Counted from the first letter of the stretch, positions 8,440 through 17,546 are shown. The stretch is 64,000 nucleotides of DNA from Cladocopium goreaui (GCA_947184155.2 CAMXCT020000314.1:205023-269022); one strand, 5' to 3'. Numbers and translations: made by a program. The notes: generated from the sequence alone by a model not told the origin.

Positions 8440-10050
8440 TTGGTCGGACTTGCTGACCATATCACTGCAAGCTCAACAGACAGTGCGGTGCCCACGCAGA
8501 TTCAACACACTGAACTTACAGTGCAGCGCATCAAGTCATCACGTTTGGTGTCATCGACAGACAACTTTCGACATGTTGCACTTGCCAGGTTTAAAACAAT
8601 GGTTCTCTTAGACCTTGATTGCACTCGCCTTGGACAGTCCTTGAGGAGCTTTGCAGGTACCCTGTGCTCAGACTCAGAGTTGTCTCAGGTTTTCATGGAT
8701 GTTTTCTCACCGAAGGCCACAGGAACAATCTTGAAGAGGTGCAATGCATTATGGCGTTTTTCATGTTGGCTTCAGGCAAGTGGAGGTGGTTCACCGTTCA
8801 AACAAGATGAAAGGGTTGTCTATGCCTACATCTGTTATTTGAGGGACTCAGGCGCAGGCCCCACGACACCTTCACAATTTGTTGAGGCCCTGAGATTCAC
8901 AGACGCTTTGATTGGGCTCACATCGTCATCATTGACAGACATGCTCAGCCCAAGGGTGACGGGAGCAGCACATTCTTGCTACATGACCAAGAGGTTCAGG
9001 AAACCTGCACAGGTGCTTAAGGTTGCTGAGATAGCTGCACTGGAGGACATATGTTTGAATGACCCAGAATTGCATCGACGACTGATTGCTGGACATTTGC
9101 TGTTTTGCTTTGCTGCCGCGGCAAGATGGCATGACTCAATGTATGTCATTTCAATGGAGATATCAACAACAGGACCTGTCACCCTTCTTGAAGCCATGAC
9201 TTCAAAGCACAAGTCATCGCGTGGAAAGGAGCAACAAATGGAGCTTCTGCCATTTACTGCGCTGGGTCATGTTACAGCTGAGGACTCATGGGGGGACAGC
9301 TGGATGAAGTCACGTTATGCCGCAGACGTTGGATCTTGGAATTACTTCCTGAATTCTTGGTCGGAAAGCGACCACACGTGGATAGACTCCCGCATGTCCA
9401 CAGCAGAGGCAACTGGTTGGCTTCGTGAATTGTTGGAGCCCCATGTTGGAGGTGACAGAGCCTCATCTCTGACAGTGCATGGATTGAAGGCTACCTTGTT
9501 GAGCTGGGCGGCCAAAAGCACCCTTTTCACAGCGGATGAGCAATTGGCATTGGGACATCATGTCAACGCCCAATACAGGTCTGCCATGATCTACTCACGG
9601 GACAACCAGATTGGCTTGTGCAAGAAGGTTCATGCAATGTTTGCGCGTATCAGGGATGGCACCTTTGACCCAGATGCGACCAGGGTCAGTCGTTTGTTCC
9701 AGCTGGCTTTTGAGACAGCTCTTGAGAGAGATGGAGGCAGCAGTGACAGCAGCTCCAGTAATTCAGAGGATGCATCCTCTGTGGCCTCGTCAAATGGAGA
9801 GCAGTCAAGCTTGGGTCAGAAGACCACGTACAGACGTTTGGAGGCTGACGACATTGAAGCTGACCAATGTTTGATCAACAAAAGCTCAAAGGTAATTCAC
9901 CTGCTGGCCGGAGAGGATGAGAAATTCTGGTGTGGCAGGAGCCCCACGGCTTCTTTCAGCAGGGCCTCGAGGGACGAGATATCAACACCTGAGGTGGTGG
10001 TTTGCGCGAGCTGTTCACATGCTTACCGTGCTGCGAGGAGAGACCTTTGA
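8440..10050 (+). CDS. Tyrosine recombinase of the outer DIRS-like element
   Basis: A 536-residue frame with a nominal TTG start; the frame really extends upstream past a TAA at 8419. Catalytic residues of the tyrosine-recombinase fold can be placed: R229 (AAAARWHDSM), H347 and K350 (LTVHGLKATLLSW, Lys where the second Arg is usual), H373/H374 (ALGHHVN) and the nucleophile Y385 (SAMIYSRD). The C-terminus is serine-rich, then has a Cys cluster (KFWCGR, VVCASCSH). Such enzymes integrate circular DIRS-type DNA without an integrase. I infer that it belongs to the same element as the gag/pol at 22306-26523, now separated by the nested insertion; it could instead be a separate fragment. Confidence 0.8.
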   Translation: MVGLADHITASSTDSAVPTQIQHTELTVQRIKSSRLVSSTDNFRHVALARFKTMVLLDLDCTRLGQSLRSFAGTLCSDSELSQVFMDVFSPKATGTILKRCNALWRFSCWLQASGGGSPFKQDERVVYAYICYLRDSGAGPTTPSQFVEALRFTDALIGLTSSSLTDMLSPRVTGAAHSCYMTKRFRKPAQVLKVAEIAALEDICLNDPELHRRLIAGHLLFCFAAAARWHDSMYVISMEISTTGPVTLLEAMTSKHKSSRGKEQQMELLPFTALGHVTAEDSWGDSWMKSRYAADVGSWNYFLNSWSESDHTWIDSRMSTAEATGWLRELLEPHVGGDRASSLTVHGLKATLLSWAAKSTLFTADEQLALGHHVNAQYRSAMIYSRDNQIGLCKKVHAMFARIRDGTFDPDATRVSRLFQLAFETALERDGGSSDSSSSNSEDASSVASSNGEQSSLGQKTTYRRLEADDIEADQCLINKSSKVIHLLAGEDEKFWCGRSPTASFSRASRDEISTPEVVVCASCSHAYRAARRDL

Positions 10051-10394
10051 GTTTTCAATTTTGGTTTTTTGCCCATGCCAATGGAATGCAATGTTGGCCT
10101 TAAGGTGTTGCCGATCCCAAAGCGCACACTGCCGAAGTATAAAAGATGCTTGCATACTATCAGTGGGTCAGTGATTAAGTCAGACTTTCCATTAACATGC
10201 GTTTGAGATAGTCATCCAAGGTTTTCATAACTGAAGCTGCGTCATGTTGATAGCCACGGAAATCACGCAAGTCTGGATAGCAAAGAAACCACTTGGAACC
10301 CAATGCCTAGCATGTTCTCGTGCGGCAGAGGAATCATAACCAAGTGACAAAGCTCATTCAACTTCGTGGTGCATCCATGGCTCATCAGCAACAC
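10051..10394 (+). other. 3' flank of the outer YR gene up to the nested insertion
   Basis: About 340 bp with no ORF of interest. It ends exactly where sequence shared with 18429, 19334, 20327 and 21232 begins (GCGTAG at 10395). I see nothing else in it. Confidence 0.5.
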
Positions 10395-10399
10395 GCGTA

Positions 10400-10417
10400 G
10401 TTGGGCGAATGCCCAAC
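10400..10417. repeat. Terminal palindrome of the element (candidate recombination site)
   Basis: GTTGGGC-GAAT-GCCCAAC: perfect 7-bp arms around a 4-nt centre, 5 bp inside the element's left boundary. It recurs at every unit junction: 18434-18451, 19339-19356, 20332-20349 and 21237-21254. A short inverted repeat at the joint of tandem copies is what a tyrosine-recombinase crossover or binding site looks like, but function is inferred. Confidence 0.65.
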
Positions 10418-10464
10418 AAGCTTTTATGTAAGAGGGAAAGCAGGGTGGGGGGGGTTGGGTCTCC

Positions 10465-10481
10465 GATCCATAAGAAGGATT
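10465..10481 (+). other. Heptaloop hairpin GATCC/GGATT
   Basis: GATCC-ATAAGAA-GGATT. In the downstream copies (for example 18499-18515) the 3' arm is GGATC, a perfect 5-bp stem; here the outer pair is G-T. The loop is 7 nt and fits NTAAGNN. Confidence 0.6.
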
Positions 10482-10579
10482 TCCCCTTTGCTTCCTGCTG
10501 GGCTGGGATGTGCTCATCTGCTCATCCTCCTCTTACAATGGGGAATGGCTTAGACGCGATAGAACACGCGCGCGTGCTG

Positions 10580-10900
10580 CCCCCGTAAGATGGGGGAATC
10601 ATGCAAATGTCCAACAGGGGCAGCCCCCGTAAGATGGGGGAATCATGCAGATGTCCAACAGGAGCAGCCCCCGTAAGATGGGGGAATCATGCAGATGTCC
10701 AACAGGAGCAGCCCCCGTAAGATGGGGGAATCATGCAGATGTCCAACAGGGGCAGCCCCCGTAAGATGGGGGAATCATTCAGATGTCCAACAGGAGCAGC
10801 CCCCGTAAGATGGGGGAACCATGCAGATGTCCAACAGGAGCCGCCCCCGTAAGATGGGGGACTTTGTTGTCCAACAGGAGCCACCCCCGTAAGATGGGGG
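10580..10900 (+). repeat. 44-bp minisatellite of C5/G5 hairpins, 8 copies
   Basis: Tandem units of about 44 bp, each with CCCCC-GTAAGAT-GGGGG followed by AATCATGCAGATGTCCAACA-type spacer. The same array occurs in each downstream unit, with 8 copies in the second derivative and 6 in the others; that exactly explains the 88-bp length difference. It lies just upstream of the recombinase ATG. The minus-strand ORF inside it (72 residues) is an artefact. Confidence 0.9.
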
Positions 10901-10910
10901 ATCATCGGTA

Positions 10911-10985
10911 TTCCCCGTAAGATGGGGAAAGAAATTTGCTTACGAAGGGTACTTATTTATTTGTACCGCCCCCTTAAGATGGGGG
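10911..10985 (+). other. Two more heptaloop hairpins before the YR start
   Basis: TTCCCC-GTAAGAT-GGGGAA (10911-10929) and CCCCC-TTAAGAT-GGGGG (10969-10985). Compared with the minisatellite, the first changes an outer base pair on both sides (C/G to T/A), so pairing is kept. Confidence 0.65.
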
Positions 10986-10998
10986 ATTCAAGAAACAG

Positions 10999-13122
10999 AT
11001 GAAACCAAAACCCTTGGAGAAGTCGGGTCTCACTTCATTCATGTGGAGCCATCCACCTCAAGGAAAATTGGGGGTGGGGGCGCTACGCAGCGTTGCCGGA
11101 GCGATGTTCCCCGGGCTGAGAGCCGAGATAAGTGAAATCTTGGCTCTGGACTTCTGCAATCTCCAGGTGCTGCACGAAGCCCTGGATCAGCCCGGAGGTT
11201 TGGTAGCTTTGGCTGAATATGTGGCAGCAAGGTTGGGCGAAGAACAGTTGATGATCGCCCGAGATCTGCGGCAGTTCAAAGAACACACCGGCCGCGACAT
11301 GCAGAGGGAGCGGCGCATGATGTGCCGTAGACTGGTGCGGCCGCGTTTGGAAGAGCCAACTGTCTCAGCGGAGGACTTACAGGAGACTTTCAGCAGTTTG
11401 CTGAAAAGGGAAGCAGTGCCGATCCGGCAGGTGCGGAAAACCAGGCTCAGTCAGAACCTTACCCTAGAGGTGGGGAATCCGCTGCAGGTGGCGGAGGAGG
11501 AAAGAGTTAGATGGGCTTTGATACTGTCGGAGTACATCCTCGAAGCGGGATTACCAGTGGTCTCGATGATCCAGGAAACTGAGGACCAGAAGAAAGGGTG
11601 GTGCCGTATATTTGGCAGTAGGAGAGCAAAAACCCTCAGAAACCGAGCTACCACGTGGAAGCGCTACTACATCTGGTTGGTCCTCAATCGGGTCCGGCAT
11701 TGGCCGAAGCAACTTGGAGATGTGACCGATTATCTAGAAGGTCGCCTTGAAGATGGATGTGGCCCCACCGCTCCTCAAGGATTGATGGGTGCTTTGGCAT
11801 TGCTGGAAACAGTGGGTCGCGTCGACGACAAGGACAAGCTGTCGAAGGATCGGACTTTACTGGATTACGTGAGAAACATGCAGATGGAATTGCAGACAGG
11901 TGCGCCTCCGAAGCGACCAGCAAAGCCGTACTTGATCAGTTCCATCATTGGTCTGGAGCTGTTGGTCTGCAGTCCAGAGTACTGCAATTACACCCGGTTG
12001 CTGGGGTGGGTCATGCTGCTCATGTGCTGGATGGTTTTGAGGGCAGATGATGTGCAGTGGATTGATCCGTCCCGCATGCACATGAATGGGACCTGCGTGA
12101 GGATGATTCTGCGCAGGACAAAAACCACCGGCCCGGGGAGAAGAGCAGTAGAAGTCCCCGCCTACGTAGCCCGGGATGCCTCACTCTCCGGAGAAGATTG
12201 GCTGGGCCGAGGTTGGGAGCTCTACCACTCTGATGTCTTCCAAAGCGACAGGGATTATTTTCTGCCGGGACCCAACAGGGAATGGAGTGGTGGAGCTCGA
12301 AAATACCTTAGCGTTCAAAATCTGACCAGCTATATGGGGTACGCCCTCTCCGTGGTCAAGAAGCCGCTGCGAGGGGGCCACAATGCCAAGGCCTGGATGG
12401 AAAGCGGGGAACCATTGATCTCAGGTGAGCTCACAAATTTCTGGAGTGGACACAGCGGAAGATATTGGCTTCCCACACATGCCGCTAACATCGGCATACC
12501 GAAGGAGCAGCGAGATTACCTTGGGAGGTGGCAGGCGGGAGCACAGGAATCAAACGCCTACGTGCTGAGCGCCAAACAGATTGTCACCTCCATTCAGAGA
12601 GACGTCAACAAGGCCATCTGTGAAGGCCACGTGGAGCTGACAGAGGGTGAGCTCATTGAGGAGCTGAAAAAGTATGCAGAAGAGCGCGGAGTCTTCCAGA
12701 GAGATGGTCGTTGGTTCCATGTGATGCTCCGGATGCAAAACCACCGGTATGGGTTAAGAACTGAGTACCCAACCCTTCAGTCTTTGATCGAAGATGACGA
12801 GCTGGAGGAGATGGTGGCTGGCTGGGCGCAGACAGTGCCGCTGGAAGACACGTCGAAGGCCAGAAGTTCCAAAGAGGCCGCTAAAGAGATGCAGTACTGG
12901 ATCTCTACTTCGAGGAGGACAGGTTTCAGGAGGCTCCATAAGAAGAGCTGCGCTTGTGGAGTCCTCTACTGGACGGTGGCTTCATACGATGAAGTTGCTC
13001 AGATCCCCAAATCGGGGGTAGATGCCTGGTGCCGAGTATGCTTTAGAAAAGAATTGGATGAGCAGGAGGAAGAAGACTCCAGCTCCTCGGGAAGCTCTAC
13101 CAGCACTGAAGAGGAGAAGTGA
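10999..13122 (+). CDS. Tyrosine recombinase of the nested DIRS-like element
   Basis: A 707-residue frame from an ATG 14 bp after the last leader hairpin. The catalytic set is complete: R348 (MVLRADDVQW), K375 (RRTKTTG, the beta-hairpin Lys), H485 and R488 (WSGHSGRYWLP), W511 (YLGRWQAG) and Y521 (ESNAYVLSAK). A helical N-terminal region (residues about 160-300) would be the core-binding part. A Cys cluster (SCACG..WCRVC, about residues 655-685) precedes an acidic/serine tail. It presumably integrates and excises circular copies. The first 24 codons are retained in each of the four deletion derivatives downstream, proof that those derive from this element. Only distantly similar to the recombinase at 8440, so a different subfamily. 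Confidence 0.88.
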   Translation: MKPKPLEKSGLTSFMWSHPPQGKLGVGALRSVAGAMFPGLRAEISEILALDFCNLQVLHEALDQPGGLVALAEYVAARLGEEQLMIARDLRQFKEHTGRDMQRERRMMCRRLVRPRLEEPTVSAEDLQETFSSLLKREAVPIRQVRKTRLSQNLTLEVGNPLQVAEEERVRWALILSEYILEAGLPVVSMIQETEDQKKGWCRIFGSRRAKTLRNRATTWKRYYIWLVLNRVRHWPKQLGDVTDYLEGRLEDGCGPTAPQGLMGALALLETVGRVDDKDKLSKDRTLLDYVRNMQMELQTGAPPKRPAKPYLISSIIGLELLVCSPEYCNYTRLLGWVMLLMCWMVLRADDVQWIDPSRMHMNGTCVRMILRRTKTTGPGRRAVEVPAYVARDASLSGEDWLGRGWELYHSDVFQSDRDYFLPGPNREWSGGARKYLSVQNLTSYMGYALSVVKKPLRGGHNAKAWMESGEPLISGELTNFWSGHSGRYWLPTHAANIGIPKEQRDYLGRWQAGAQESNAYVLSAKQIVTSIQRDVNKAICEGHVELTEGELIEELKKYAEERGVFQRDGRWFHVMLRMQNHRYGLRTEYPTLQSLIEDDELEEMVAGWAQTVPLEDTSKARSSKEAAKEMQYWISTSRRTGFRRLHKKSCACGVLYWTVASYDEVAQIPKSGVDAWCRVCFRKELDEQEEEDSSSSGSSTSTEEEK

Positions 13123-13664
13123 AGTGGAAAACCTGTCGCGTTGGTTTCTGTGTTGTGGTTGGACTTGTTTTGATTTGACTTGATTTGATTTGATTCTTCT
13201 TGAGTTGCAGTCATGTTGATTGGCACATCCATGCTGGACCTTCCAGGCAGGTAGACAGGTCTGTAAGAAGGGCCGCCCGTGTAAGAGACGGGACTAACAA
13301 GAAAAAAGGGGTGTAAGAGGCCCCAGGACGTAAGAAGTCCAACGGGTGAAATGCCCGAACATCGAAGCGGTCAGGGCTCAAAGGAGCGTTCAAGACAACT
13401 CAGAAGGATTGAGCGCAGGGTTTCTGAAGTCAGACCACTTTGATACGGTTTCCTGGTGCCTGGCAGGTCCCAAGACTCTAAGACAACTGGACTAAAGATG
13501 TCTAGAGTTAGAGTTAGGGTTTCTCGAGGGTCTTGACTTGCAATGTCTTGGATGGCAACCGTAAGTAGGTTGGAACAGTTCACTTCTTAAGACTTGCAAT
13601 GTCATGGATTCAACCGTAAGTAGGTTGGAACAGATTCCCTCTCTTTTGAACGTAGCTGCGGAAG
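13123..13664 (+). other. YR-gag intergenic region rich in hairpins
   Basis: A 542-bp gap without ORFs. It holds the hairpin cluster at 13258-13357 and two copies of a roughly 44-bp direct repeat (13535-13579 and 13591-13633), each containing CAACC-GTAAGTA-GGTTG. A TTGATT-rich run lies near 13160-13200. As the leader of gag it is a natural place for RNA packaging or translation signals (inference). Confidence 0.7.
13258..13357 (+). other. Cluster of five hairpins with 7-nt loops
   Basis: In order: GGTCT-GTAAGAA-GGGCC (13258-13274, two T-G wobbles), CCCGT-GTAAGAG-ACGGG (13276-13292), GGGGT-GTAAGAG-GCCCC (13308-13324, one wobble), GGAC-GTAAGAA-GTCC (13326-13340) and CGGG-TGAAATG-CCCG (13343-13357, divergent loop). 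Stems differ, while loop length and sequence are constant in four of the five. Two further hairpins lie at 13556-13572 and 13611-13627. Confidence 0.75.
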
Positions 13665-14984
13665 ATGGCAGCGCCGACACCGGAAGAACAAAAGGCATGG
13701 CTGACAAGCAACGTTGCAGCCGACCTCACCTATATTTGGGAGGTCATGGGAGTGACTTTGGATAAACAGTATGAGTTGGGACAAAACTACCGCAATGTCT
13801 CCCTCTTTGCAGCGCTGGCAGACAGCAAGCAGGAGGCGAGAACCGCCCTGGCAAGGGACCTTGGCATAGATCCCGCCGCCAACGCGGGGGCAAGGGCTGG
13901 ATTGGCGGCTGTTGTCGCCTCATGGCAACAAGCGGCCGATACAGCTGAGAAAGAAAGAGGCCTCAAGGCCGAAGCCAGGGCCATGGGTCTTCCAAAACCC
14001 CTCTTGCAGACCGAGCGGCAGGCGATGAGGGTGGCAGTGGAGCGCTTGCTAGGCGCTATGGACGAGAAAGAGGAACCCTCGCCTGACTATCTGGCGGTCA
14101 AACTGGAGGAAGTAGAGGGAGGAGACCTGCAAGCCAGCTCGCTGGACGAAGTGGGTTGCGTTAAAGATGAGCTGCACGGGCAACTTCAGAGCAGCCTGGA
14201 CTCCGGGGGAAGGCTGAGAATCATCAAGGAGAAAAAGAAGGCAAAAATGCCAGTGAACTCAGAAGAGCTACGTGCAAAGATTAGGATTGAATGCAACACC
14301 ATGCTGATGCTGGCCGCCAGGTTTCGCAACAAGACCTGGTTCGAGGAACTGAGCACCAAGACGTTCCAGCGGTATGTGGACTTTCTTCTGGGAGACAAAA
14401 TCTACCAGCTGCAGATTCCCAAGGGTGATGGTTCATCACAATCTATGGCCGCTAGCCCAAGCTGGGACCTTATGATTGCCTTCGAGCACAAGCTGCGGAA
14501 GGAAGCCTATAGGCGCACTTCTAGGGAGGGCAAATCGTTGAACACGACCCTGGAAGAAGTGATGACAGACGCCACGCTGAAGGAGACCTACTTCGTGACG
14601 CCGCTGACCTTGGAACTGGCCCGTCGCAACACGTCCTCGGCACCAGCGGCTGCGGGAGGTGGCAACTATGGCAAGTGGCGCGGCAATGACACAACGGGCA
14701 ACAACAAGCAAAGACCTGGTCCAAAAGGAAGCGGGAAAGGCAAGTCCCGGAAGGGTAGGCTTGGAGCAGACTCGAAGGCGGGTTTTGTCTACTCCACCAC
14801 GCCAGACGGCAGACAGGTGTGCTACGCCTTCAACAGCCAGAACAACACGTGCCGGGGCAATTGCGGGCGAGTTCATGTGTGCCAGTTTTGCCTCTCACCA
14901 AAGCACAACAGGCATTCTTGCCCACAACAGAAGGGCAAAGACGCAGGTGGTGCGGCGAGCGCGGGCCAAGAGGCCACACACTGA
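13665..14984 (+). CDS. gag: Gag-like protein of the nested DIRS-like element
   Basis: A 439-residue frame from an ATG at 13665 to TGA at 14982. The N-terminal 200 residues are helical (ARDLGIDPAANAGARAGLAA; DYLAVKLEEVEGG). A central basic region (EKKKAKMPVNSEELRAKI) is followed by a helical block, then a glycine/lysine-rich linker. The C-terminal Cys/His module (residues about 385-425: CYAFNSQNNTC, CGRVHVCQFC, HNRHSC) resembles paired zinc fingers that bind nucleic acid. Its stop codon is the only thing separating it from the pol frame, which follows in the same reading frame. Confidence 0.8.
   Translation: MAAPTPEEQKAWLTSNVAADLTYIWEVMGVTLDKQYELGQNYRNVSLFAALADSKQEARTALARDLGIDPAANAGARAGLAAVVASWQQAADTAEKERGLKAEARAMGLPKPLLQTERQAMRVAVERLLGAMDEKEEPSPDYLAVKLEEVEGGDLQASSLDEVGCVKDELHGQLQSSLDSGGRLRIIKEKKKAKMPVNSEELRAKIRIECNTMLMLAARFRNKTWFEELSTKTFQRYVDFLLGDKIYQLQIPKGDGSSQSMAASPSWDLMIAFEHKLRKEAYRRTSREGKSLNTTLEEVMTDATLKETYFVTPLTLELARRNTSSAPAAAGGGNYGKWRGNDTTGNNKQRPGPKGSGKGKSRKGRLGADSKAGFVYSTTPDGRQVCYAFNSQNNTCRGNCGRVHVCQFCLSPKHNRHSCPQQKGKDAGGAASAGQEATH
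14982..14984 (+). promoter_or_regulatory. In-frame UGA between gag and pol, candidate readthrough site
   Basis: Gag ends ACA CAC TGA and the next codons (CAC GTG GAG) continue the pol frame without interruption for more than 2.5 kb. Pol has no in-frame ATG until about residue 261. The outer element has the same CACACTGAC context at its gag stop (23469). UGA followed by C is a known leaky context in eukaryotes. Readthrough is inferred. Confidence 0.6.
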
Positions 14985-17546
14985 CACGTGGAGAATACAA
15001 GTCTCACCTGGGAGGTTTGGCATGAGGGTGACAAACACTCCCCTACAGTGCATGTTTTATACCTTTTTGCAGGCGTCGAGCGCAAAGCAGATGTTCAACA
15101 CTACCTGGTGGAGTGGGCAAAACGGGACAACGTTTGTCTGAAAGGCTTGCAGCTGGATATCCTTCGTAATGAAGGGCATAACCTCCATAAGGAGGAGGTC
15201 TGGAACTGGGTCCTACAACAGCTTCACTCTGGTCTGGTGGATTTTCTTTTGGTGGCACCGCCATGCAACACTCACAGCAGGGCGAGGTGCCAATATCGGC
15301 AGTATGGGGGGCCCCGGCCGTTGAGGGACTTCAGCTTTCCTCATGGCTTCCCTTGGTTGAGCGAGGACAACAAGCAGAAAGTCGCCCTGGCAGATGAGCT
15401 GGTGCAGAAGTCTTTGCAAGGGTGCCGCATAGTGAAAGAACAAAACGGCCACTTCTTTCTGGAACATCCAGAACAACTAGGGCTGACGGCAGGGCAAATC
15501 CCAGCCAGCATTTGGGATCTTCCAGAAGTGGCCGAATTGCTGTGTCAAAAAGGCGTCCGCACCTTTGCAGTTTTCCAATGTGATTTTTCTGCACCGTCTT
15601 CTAAACCAACGCGTTTTCTCACTACGCTGGATCCACGCGAAGTTGGGTACAAAGGTTTGCATCGATTGGATGAGGAAGGTCGGTATTTGGGACCTCTACC
15701 TAAACAATGCCCTCATGGGGCTAACGCACACAAGGCATTGGTGGGGAAAGATGAACAGGGCCGTTGGATGACAGCCCCATCGGCCACTTACCCACCTGAC
15801 CTTTGCAAATGGATTGCAGCCATGGCATGGCCCTCCCTTCTACGCCTTCGGGGGGGGGGAAGTCAGACCATGCAAAGCAGAATAAAACCACAGCCTGAAG
15901 CAGCCTCGCAAACCAGAACGGAACCTCTGCCGGAAGCAGCCTGCGGGGGAGAAACTGGGGAAAACTTCCACGGAATGCCTGCAGGGGCACTCTCGGAACA
16001 CCGGGGCATGCCCATGGTTTGCGATTGGCATGCGCGCGCCCCGTCCAGCTTCAATGATGGTTGTGGTTTGTGCTCTCCCGGAAGGTGGGCGCCGAGCCGG
16101 AGAAATTTCCAACAAGGAGAGACGGGCAAATTCATCCTCCGGCTGGGGAACTTGGTCAAGGAATTTACTCACAAGGTGATTCCAGATACCCAAAGAGCTT
16201 TCTTTGCGCTGGCACTGGGCAAACTTCAAGTAGCCCCCTTTAGTGAGGAACAAATGCAAGATTTGAGATCCCGCTGGTTCAACCTCCTGCCATCCCCGTC
16301 TTCAGCCGCAACAGTACCGGAAGGGCAGCCCTTCTTCCTCCATGCAATTGCCCAGACAGCAAGACTGATGGGGGAGGAGGACGCGGATGTCTTGGACACT
16401 GGGCCTGACAACTACTGCGACGGCCGGATGGTGGGCTATGGGCATACCTTCCCCAGGGTTCCCTTGGTCTTCCGTCCTAAGGTCAAAGAGCGTCAATATG
16501 ATGAGTCGGATTTTCGGGCGGAAAACAGCAACTACGAATCGGCCAAGGAGCACTCCCAGCAGATAGGGGTGCAGTTTCAGGAGGAGGAACGAATGGGGTT
16601 TATGTTTCCACTCACGGAGAAGGAAGCCCGGCGCCGGTTTGGTGACCGCATGAGGGTGGCCTCTCTAGGGGCAATCCCGAAAGATGATGAGCGGGTGAGG
16701 GTGATTTTTGATGCCACCCACTTTGTGCAAATCAACAACAGGATCACCATCCAGGATCGCCTAGAGTTCCCGGGGCCTGAGGCCAGCACTGCAGTGATGG
16801 AAGAGACCTTGGACTCCGGATTCCATTTGATGGTGGCTGTGGCGGCCGACATAGCTCTGGCTCACCGGAGGTTCAGGCACAGGGAAGAGGATGTAGGCCT
16901 TTTGGGCTGCCGAGTGGAAGAGGATGGACCCATCTGGTTCAATCGGGTAGGTACGTTCGGAGTGGCTTGCGCTGCCTATCACTTTGCCCGCCTGGCCTCC
17001 CTCTTGGGGCGATTGGTGATGCGGCTTGGGGGCCAATCCCACACGTTTCAGCTTTTGCTTGCTGACGATTTGAAGATGGTGGCCGCTGGCGAAGACAAGT
17101 ACGACCGCATTTGGTATATGCTAGTGGCGTGGCTGATGCTGGGTACACCATTTAGGTGGCCAAAGTTTCGTGGAGGCGTGTGTTTGGAATTTGTGGGGTT
17201 CTATATGGACTACTGCAAGTTTGAAGTGGGTCTGTCCGAACGCAGGACGAATTGGATCGTGCAATGGGTGGAGGACGCCCGGAGAAATGAAGATATTGTC
17301 ACGCACAGAAGCTTTGTTGAACTGGTTGGACGGCTGGTCTATGCGGGGCAGGTCTTGGTCTGGCTCAAACCATTGATGGCCCCCCTACATGCCTGGAAGG
17401 GAGCAATTGCTCCTGGGACTGCGGCCACCTTGCCTCAGACGGTTTCACTGATCCTCCTGTTCATTGCAAAGATGTTGGAAGCGAGGGTACCACCGTACCT
17501 CCGGGAGGAGCCCCCTCAAGGGAGGCAGTCAGGCATTTCGCGCTGA
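14985..17546 (+). CDS. pol: Methyltransferase-like domain plus reverse transcriptase (pol)
   Basis: The frame continues from the gag TGA; the nominal start is GTG 14988. Residues about 20-165 look like a C5-type DNA methyltransferase fold: VLYLFAGVERKADV (motif I-like), VAPPCNTHSRAR (motif IV with Cys at 93) and FFLEHPEQ (motif VI-like). A proline-rich linker follows. RT motifs: IPKDDERVRVIFD; A, AADIALAHRRF (D621); B, GTFGVACAAYHFARL (655-669); C, LLLADDLKMV (D693, D694; Ala where Tyr/Phe is usual). The C-terminal thumb/connection region ends at TGA 17544 just as RNase H begins in the +1 frame. It would copy element RNA to DNA. Confidence 0.82.
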   Translation, partial: HVENTSLTWEVWHEGDKHSPTVHVLYLFAGVERKADVQHYLVEWAKRDNVCLKGLQLDILRNEGHNLHKEEVWNWVLQQLHSGLVDFLLVAPPCNTHSRARCQYRQYGGPRPLRDFSFPHGFPWLSEDNKQKVALADELVQKSLQGCRIVKEQNGHFFLEHPEQLGLTAGQIPASIWDLPEVAELLCQKGVRTFAVFQCDFSAPSSKPTRFLTTLDPREVGYKGLHRLDEEGRYLGPLPKQCPHGANAHKALVGKDEQGRWMTAPSATYPPDLCKWIAAMAWPSLLRLRGGGSQTMQSRIKPQPEAASQTRTEPLPEAACGGETGENFHGMPAGALSEHRGMPMVCDWHARAPSSFNDGCGLCSPGRWAPSRRNFQQGETGKFILRLGNLVKEFTHKVIPDTQRAFFALALGKLQVAPFSEEQMQDLRSRWFNLLPSPSSAATVPEGQPFFLHAIAQTARLMGEEDADVLDTGPDNYCDGRMVGYGHTFPRVPLVFRPKVKERQYDESDFRAENSNYESAKEHSQQIGVQFQEEERMGFMFPLTEKEARRRFGDRMRVASLGAIPKDDERVRVIFDATHFVQINNRITIQDRLEFPGPEASTAVMEETLDSGFHLMVAVAADIALAHRRFRHREEDVGLLGCRVEEDGPIWFNRVGTFGVACAAYHFARLASLLGRLVMRLGGQSHTFQLLLADDLKMVAAGEDKYDRIWYMLVAWLMLGTPFRWPKFRGGVCLEFVGFYMDYCKFEVGLSERRTNWIVQWVEDARRNEDIVTHRSFVELVGRLVYAGQVLVWLKPLMAPLHAWKGAIAPGTAATLPQTVSLILLFIAKMLEARVPPYLREEPPQGRQSGISR

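Noticed and set aside
10580-10900. CRISPR-like pattern: regularly spaced 17-bp palindromes with about 27-bp spacers
   Set aside because: The spacers are the same sequence in every unit, the host is eukaryotic and there are no cas genes; it is a minisatellite.
10687-10905. A 72-codon minus-strand ORF identical at 19626-19844
   Set aside because: It is a translation of the 44-bp minisatellite; identity reflects the duplicated DNA, not protein conservation.
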